DNA of 64,000 nt, from assembly GCF_000299895.1 (NCBI RefSeq), contig NZ_AMRG01000002.1:124001-188000 (forward strand), given 5' to 3'. The notes below the pieces were generated by a model that saw only the letters and a program-made list of their open reading frames with translations, searched no databases and was not told the origin of the DNA. The stretch is from Idiomarina xiamenensis 10-D-4. Its GTDB lineage: Bacteria; Pseudomonadota; Gammaproteobacteria; Enterobacterales; Alteromonadaceae. Made by a program: the position numbers and the translations under genes. Shown piece after piece: positions 60,339 to 64,000 of this stretch. Position 1 is the stretch's first letter; every line of letters starts with the position of its first letter.

Positions 60339-62300
60339 ATGTTATTAACCGCTAATCAATTATTTCCACAGTTTACCGCAACCGAGCTGCTTAGCGATAG
60401 CGCTGCGGCGTCTATGCCTGCAGCCGATTGTTTAGTCGGCCAACAACGCGCCTGCAAGGCATTAGCCCAGGCTAATCAAATTGCGGGGCGTTACAGCCAT
60501 AGCTTTGCGGTCATGGCCCCTGGCTCCCGTCAGCATGACCTGCTGCAAGCGGTACATCAGCGCTATCCTTGGCAGTATTCACAGGCCTTTGACTGGCTCT
60601 ACCTCGCTAATCCATTAGACAACGAGCGGCCATTAGCGGTAAATGTCAAAGCCGGTCAAGCGCAGCAAGTAGTCGCACAACTGTACGATTATTTGAGTCA
60701 AGATTTATCCAACCGTGCGGCACTGCGCGAACAATTGCTGGCAGAGCAAAATAGTAGTCGCTTAGAGGCATACCTGAGTTTGCTGGGCGAACGCCAACTG
60801 ACCGATATCGGTAGTGACGAATTAGCCACCATTGTCGTTAGCCAGCAACAGCATCAAGCATTGTATATTTGTGATCGGGTGACCGAATCACAACTGTTCG
60901 GTAGCATTCGTTTGCAGTCGCAGGCTGGCACTGTACATTCTGACTTACGCTTAATCGAACCGGGTATGTTGCTCAAAGCTAACGGTCAAGTATTAGCCAT
61001 CAACGCCCATGAATTGTTACAAGACCCTGGCCTGTGGCAGCGTTTGAAATACTATTTAAAAACTGCAGAATTTACTTGGGATGACATCGTCGACGCTCAA
61101 CAACGTGTGTTTTATCAACCGCAAGCGATGCCGTTGCGACTCAAAGTGGTGCTGTTCGGAGAACGAGATAGCTACGCCCTATTACGCGAAAATGATCGTG
61201 ATTTTGAGCAACTTTTCCCAATTTTAGCCGACTTTAGCGGACATTATTCGTTAACCCAGCAGCCTTTAAAGGATTACTTGGGTTATTTACGCTATGTCGA
61301 ACAACAGGCCAATTGTCTGCCGCTGGCGGCGACTTGTTACGATGTATTGGTCCGCCAAGCATCACGCTGGTGCGAACATCAACAAGAATTGAGCTTAGAC
61401 AGTTACCGCTTTATCCAGTGGCTACGTGAAGCCGACGCCATCGCTCGTCAACAACAGCAGCGAGAAATTGAGCGACAACATTTACAGCAAGCCCTAACAC
61501 AACAGCAGCAACGACAAGATTTCGTGGCCGAGTTAAGTCGCCGGGCGATTATAGAAGAACAAGTGCATATCGCTACTGCCGGTGCTGTGATTGGTCAGTT
61601 AAATGGCCTTACCGTGGTAACGCTGGGCGGCTCTGAGTTTGGCGAGCCGTCGCGTATTACGGCAACGGTGCACTACGGTGATGGCGATATTATTGATATT
61701 GAGCGCAAGGCAGAACTCAGTGGCAATATTCACACCAAGGGCGTGATGATCCTGTCCAGCTATTTAGCTAATTTATTCGCCCGCAACGAACCGATGTCGC
61801 TATCGGCAACCGTGGTGTTTGAGCAGTCTTACCATGAGGTTGATGGTGACAGCGCGTCATTAGCCGAGCTGTGTTGTTTGCTGTCAGCGTTGGCTGAAGC
61901 ACCACTACGTCAAGAGCTGGCGGTGACTGGCGCTATCGACCAGTTTGGTGCCGTACAAGCGATCGGTGCCGTTAATGAGAAAATCGAGGGTTACTTTCGT
62001 TTGTGTCAGGCGCGTGGGCTAAGCGGTACGCAAGGTGTGGTCATTCCACAAGCTAACGCGATTCACCTAAACCTCGATCCCGACATTGTCGCTGCTGTGG
62101 CGGCAAAACAGTTTCATATTCACACCGTTAGTCACGTTACCGAAGCCGTAAGTTTATTAACTGATCTGCCCTGCGGCGATGCCAATGAAGCCAATTCAAC
62201 GACATTATTTGGCCGAGTACAGCAACGCTTGTCACATTTACATCATAATCAACCGTTAACATCTTGGTGGCAGCGTTTATTTATGTCATCGAATGACTAA
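60339..62300 (+). CDS. ycbZ: Lon-like protease (YcbZ/LonB-type)
   Basis: About 653 residues from the ATG at 60339 (MLLTANQLFPQFTATELLS); a TTG at 60318 is the alternative. The N-terminal part (GQQRACKALAQANQIAG, SFAVMAPGSRQHDLL) is a degenerate ATPase-like domain with no clear Walker motifs. The C-terminal Lon proteolytic domain has the catalytic Ser in VDGDSASLAELCCLL and Lys in GAVNEKIEGYFRLC. Two helix-rich QQQ segments lie between. It sits directly before fabA, as in E. coli and relatives; the role is not well defined. Confidence 0.9.
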   Translation: MLLTANQLFPQFTATELLSDSAAASMPAADCLVGQQRACKALAQANQIAGRYSHSFAVMAPGSRQHDLLQAVHQRYPWQYSQAFDWLYLANPLDNERPLAVNVKAGQAQQVVAQLYDYLSQDLSNRAALREQLLAEQNSSRLEAYLSLLGERQLTDIGSDELATIVVSQQQHQALYICDRVTESQLFGSIRLQSQAGTVHSDLRLIEPGMLLKANGQVLAINAHELLQDPGLWQRLKYYLKTAEFTWDDIVDAQQRVFYQPQAMPLRLKVVLFGERDSYALLRENDRDFEQLFPILADFSGHYSLTQQPLKDYLGYLRYVEQQANCLPLAATCYDVLVRQASRWCEHQQELSLDSYRFIQWLREADAIARQQQQREIERQHLQQALTQQQQRQDFVAELSRRAIIEEQVHIATAGAVIGQLNGLTVVTLGGSEFGEPSRITATVHYGDGDIIDIERKAELSGNIHTKGVMILSSYLANLFARNEPMSLSATVVFEQSYHEVDGDSASLAELCCLLSALAEAPLRQELAVTGAIDQFGAVQAIGAVNEKIEGYFRLCQARGLSGTQGVVIPQANAIHLNLDPDIVAAVAAKQFHIHTVSHVTEAVSLLTDLPCGDANEANSTTLFGRVQQRLSHLHHNQPLTSWWQRLFMSSND

Positions 62301-62306
62301 TCGGAG

Positions 62307-62335
62307 TTGTTTAGCGTACAACTGTTCGCTAAAGT
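62307..62335 (+). promoter_or_regulatory. FabR operator overlapping the fabA promoter
   Basis: The half-sites TTTAGCGTACA (62310-62320) and TGTTCGCTAAA (62323-62333) form a 24-bp dyad matching 10 of 11 positions per arm; the core AGCGTACA-N2-TGTTCGCT is the FabR motif. A promoter is superimposed: TTGTTT (62307-62312), 17 bp, TAAAGT (62330-62335). FabR bound here would block RNA polymerase when unsaturated acyl chains are abundant. Confidence 0.8.
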
Positions 62336-62369
62336 GTCGGCAGTTTTTAATCTGCTCAAATGTGGTGTT

Positions 62370-62882
62370 ATGAATCAATCAAGTTTTACTCGCGAAGATT
62401 TGTTGGCCTGTAGCCGGGGCGAAATGTTTGGTCCCGGTAATAGCCGTCTGCCCGCCCCTAATATGCTGATGATGGATCGCATCGTTAATATTACCGCCGA
62501 CGGTGGTCGTGAGGGTAAAGGCTTTATTCACGCCGAGCTCGACATCAATCCTGATCTGTGGTTTTTTGACTGTCACTTTAAAGGTGACCCAGTTATGCCG
62601 GGCTGTTTAGGATTGGATGCGATGTGGCAGCTGGTTGGCTTTTACTTGGGCTGGTCGGGTGGCCCCGGACGTGGTCGCGCACTCGGTGTCGGTGAGGTTA
62701 AGTTCACCGGACAAATCTTACCAAGCGCCAAAAAAGTCAGCTATTACATCGATATGACTCGCGTTATCAAGCGTAAGCTATACATGGGCGTGGGCGATGG
62801 TCGTGTTGAAGTTGATGGTAAACCGATATATAGCGCCAAAGATTTGAAAGTCGGCCTGTTTACCGACACCTCGTCGTTCTAA
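62370..62882 (+). CDS. fabA: 3-hydroxydecanoyl-ACP dehydratase/isomerase FabA
   Basis: 170 residues from the ATG at 62370 ([20 protein letters not shown]); the longer open frame back to 62307 would run through the FabR operator. The enzyme dehydrates 3-hydroxydecanoyl-ACP and isomerises the product, starting unsaturated fatty acid synthesis. The catalytic His is in [17 protein letters not shown], the Asp in [27 protein letters not shown] and the closing AKDLKVGLF complete the match. Confidence 0.97.
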   Translation: MNQSSFTREDLLACSRGEMFGPGNSRLPAPNMLMMDRIVNITADGGREGKGFIHAELDINPDLWFFDCHFKGDPVMPGCLGLDAMWQLVGFYLGWSGGPGRGRALGVGEVKFTGQILPSAKKVSYYIDMTRVIKRKLYMGVGDGRVEVDGKPIYSAKDLKVGLFTDTSSF

Positions 62883-62901
62883 GCAGCGCTTTATATGAAA
62901 G

Positions 62902-62928
62902 AAGCCCGCCATATTAGGCGGGCTTTTG
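62902..62928. terminator. Terminator between fabA and rmf
   Basis: AAGCCCGCC (62902-62910) pairs with GGCGGGCTT (62917-62925) and is followed by TTTT. The minus-strand side ends in TTCTTTC, so it may also help to end rmf. Confidence 0.8.
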
Positions 62929-62972
62929 ATAATTAACTATAACGTTTTAAGTTAGATGTACCGCATTGACAA

Positions 62973-63146
62973 TCAGCGATAGAGTCCGGCCTGACGCGCT
63001 TCAATGGCATCACGCCAACCACCGAGCCACTGTGAACGACTCTCAAAGGCCTGATACGGACAATTCTCTTTTGAGCGGCCTGAAATACCTGCTTTGAACC
63101 CTTGAGAGTGAGCGCGTTCAAGACGATCGCGTTTTTGTCTTTTCAT
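62973..63146 (-). CDS. rmf: Ribosome modulation factor
   Basis: 57 residues from the ATG at 63146 (MKRQKRDRLERAHSQGFKAG), preceded by GAGGG; the open frame reaches further but Rmf starts here. GRSKENCPYQ and SRSQWLGGWRDAIEARQAG match E. coli Rmf almost residue for residue. Rmf dimerises 70S ribosomes into inactive 100S particles in stationary phase. Convergent with fabA. Confidence 0.96.
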   Translation of the reverse strand: MKRQKRDRLERAHSQGFKAGISGRSKENCPYQAFESRSQWLGGWRDAIEARQAGLYR

Positions 63147-63379
63147 CGTATATTCCCTCGTACTATGACGACAATGACCACTGGCGGCGGCGTTGCGGCG
63201 CCACATCATCGGAACGAATGTATATTGGTTCGATTGGAGGACTTGTTGCCCTCATTACTAGAGATAGCAATTTTGCAGACGAGTTCAATAGGTAAAAATC
63301 GGACAGTATCAGCGAAGCGTTTAACTTGCTGATACTGTGACGATTTTTGATGAAATTTTTTTTATAAAATTATGACAGG

Positions 63380-64000
63380 TTAGTGGCTAAACTTGCGACG
63401 AATGGTTATAAGAGCACCCATCAGCGCTAACCCAAGCAGCTGCCAAGGTGTGGTTGCCGCCCCTTCGCGTTCTACTTTGTTTGCCTCTTCGGTGCAATCG
63501 TTAAATTCACCACCAGTGGCATTTAAACGAATGGTTTTAGCAACTTGACGACTACGTTCATTGCCATCGCTATCGGTATAAGTTTGCGTTTGAACCGCAG
63601 TTGCCAAAATATCACCTTGATCATTAATGCTGTTAGCCTCAACGATATAATAGTTGGCATCGCAACTAATGGCATCGTTTAAATCGAGCATTTTGGGTTG
63701 TTCGGCGGTCGTGTCGTAAACAAAACCGACTCGACGACGAGTGTCGCTGATAGAGGCTTCAATTTCTGCGCTACCAACAATTACACCATTATTGTTAATT
63801 GCCATCGGAGTGGTACTAGCGCCGGTAAAGAAGGCATTCATTTCTTGCACTGCAGGCGTCTCGGCATCAACATCATAAGTGAAGCCGACATTGCGGAAGC
63901 TACCATTAATACGCTTAATCAAATATCCAATAACGATGTTGTTATCATTAATATCGGTCGCTGAACCCCAGAAGTAATCGGTGTTTTCAGTGACGGGTAA
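63380..64000 (-). CDS. DUF3466-family surface protein, C-terminal part
   Basis: 206 residues remain; the N-terminal part lies beyond the right edge, and the frame is open through the last base. Two repeat-like units are visible, each with IN(D/N)xGxIVG-type text (DINDNNIVIGYLI; INNNGVIVGSAEI) and GF(T/V)YD strands, a pattern of DUF3466 in Shewanella and Vibrio. Two cysteines (ISCDAN, NDCTEE) may pair. The end, TTPWQLLGLALMGALITIRR, is a hydrophobic helix plus basic tail like protein-sorting tails, without a clear Gly-Gly motif. Confidence 0.75.
   Translation of the reverse strand, partial: LPVTENTDYFWGSATDINDNNIVIGYLIKRINGSFRNVGFTYDVDAETPAVQEMNAFFTGASTTPMAINNNGVIVGSAEIEASISDTRRRVGFVYDTTAEQPKMLDLNDAISCDANYYIVEANSINDQGDILATAVQTQTYTDSDGNERSRQVAKTIRLNATGGEFNDCTEEANKVEREGAATTPWQLLGLALMGALITIRRKFSH

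Overview
The window reads as chromosomal DNA of a marine-type gammaproteobacterium, most like the Alteromonadales (Idiomarina, Shewanella, Pseudoalteromonas and relatives). The evidence is gene content: a monomeric NADP isocitrate dehydrogenase, leucine dehydrogenase, a class II DAHP synthase, a cbb3 oxidase block joined to fnr-uspE-ttcA, and fabA, a Lon-like protease and rmf together. Family or genus cannot be fixed from sequence reading alone. G+C looks close to one half. No rRNA, tRNA, CRISPR array or insertion sequence was recognised.

Layout. 0-4 kb: sppA (cut by the window edge), ydjA, a PepSY protein and asnS. 4-9.4 kb: biotin synthesis, bioA divergent from bioBFCD. 9.4-13.6 kb: pepE, htpX, class II DAHP synthase and a DUF1338 enzyme. 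13.7-20 kb: ppsR divergent from ppsA and a YdiJ-type D-2-hydroxyacid dehydrogenase. 20-28.9 kb: leucine dehydrogenase, a DUF4826 protein, roxA-purB-hflD-mnmA, rluE, a membrane protein and a Bax-type glucosaminidase. 29-33.9 kb: an accessory block of two MDR oxidoreductases and an SDR divergent from a LysR regulator, bracketed by two imperfect 46-bp direct repeats, then a secreted hydrolase. 33.9-44.3 kb: ttcA, uspE, fnr and the full ccoNOQP-fixH-ccoI-ccoS set on the minus strand, with an FNR-type promoter in front of ccoN. 44.4-47.8 kb: envelope proteins (lipoprotein, barrel protein, fasciclin protein, MscS-type channel). 47.8-48.6 kb: the chromosome dimer resolution site dif and an apparent phage relic. 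48.7-51.5 kb: a kexin-like lipoprotein protease with a likely dedicated chaperone. 51.6-55 kb: a Gdx/SugE-type exporter and copper efflux (copA, cueR). 55-64 kb: icd, a chemoreceptor, MipA, a Lon-like protease, fabA, rmf and a DUF3466 protein cut by the window edge.

The most informative element is a 28-bp site at 47956-47983 matching the Escherichia coli dif site at 25 of 28 positions, with an identical XerD arm and centre. The window therefore spans the replication terminus. Many neighbours (sppA, ydjA, ppsA, ydiJ, purB, hflD, mnmA, fnr, uspE, ttcA, fabA, rmf) also lie in the terminus half of the E. coli chromosome. Immediately beside dif is a small phage-type repressor gene whose own promoter carries two matching 11-bp palindromes 21 bp apart, plus a 20-bp exact tandem repeat and a long inverted repeat. 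I read this as the remnant of an element that integrated at dif through XerCD, as filamentous phages do.

The genes join into clear physiological blocks: biotin supply; PEP synthesis and D-2-hydroxyacid oxidation; low-oxygen respiration with its copper-loading ATPase, assembly factors and FNR regulator; copper detoxification through a CueR promoter with the diagnostic 19-bp spacer; and unsaturated fatty acid synthesis under a recognisable FabR operator.
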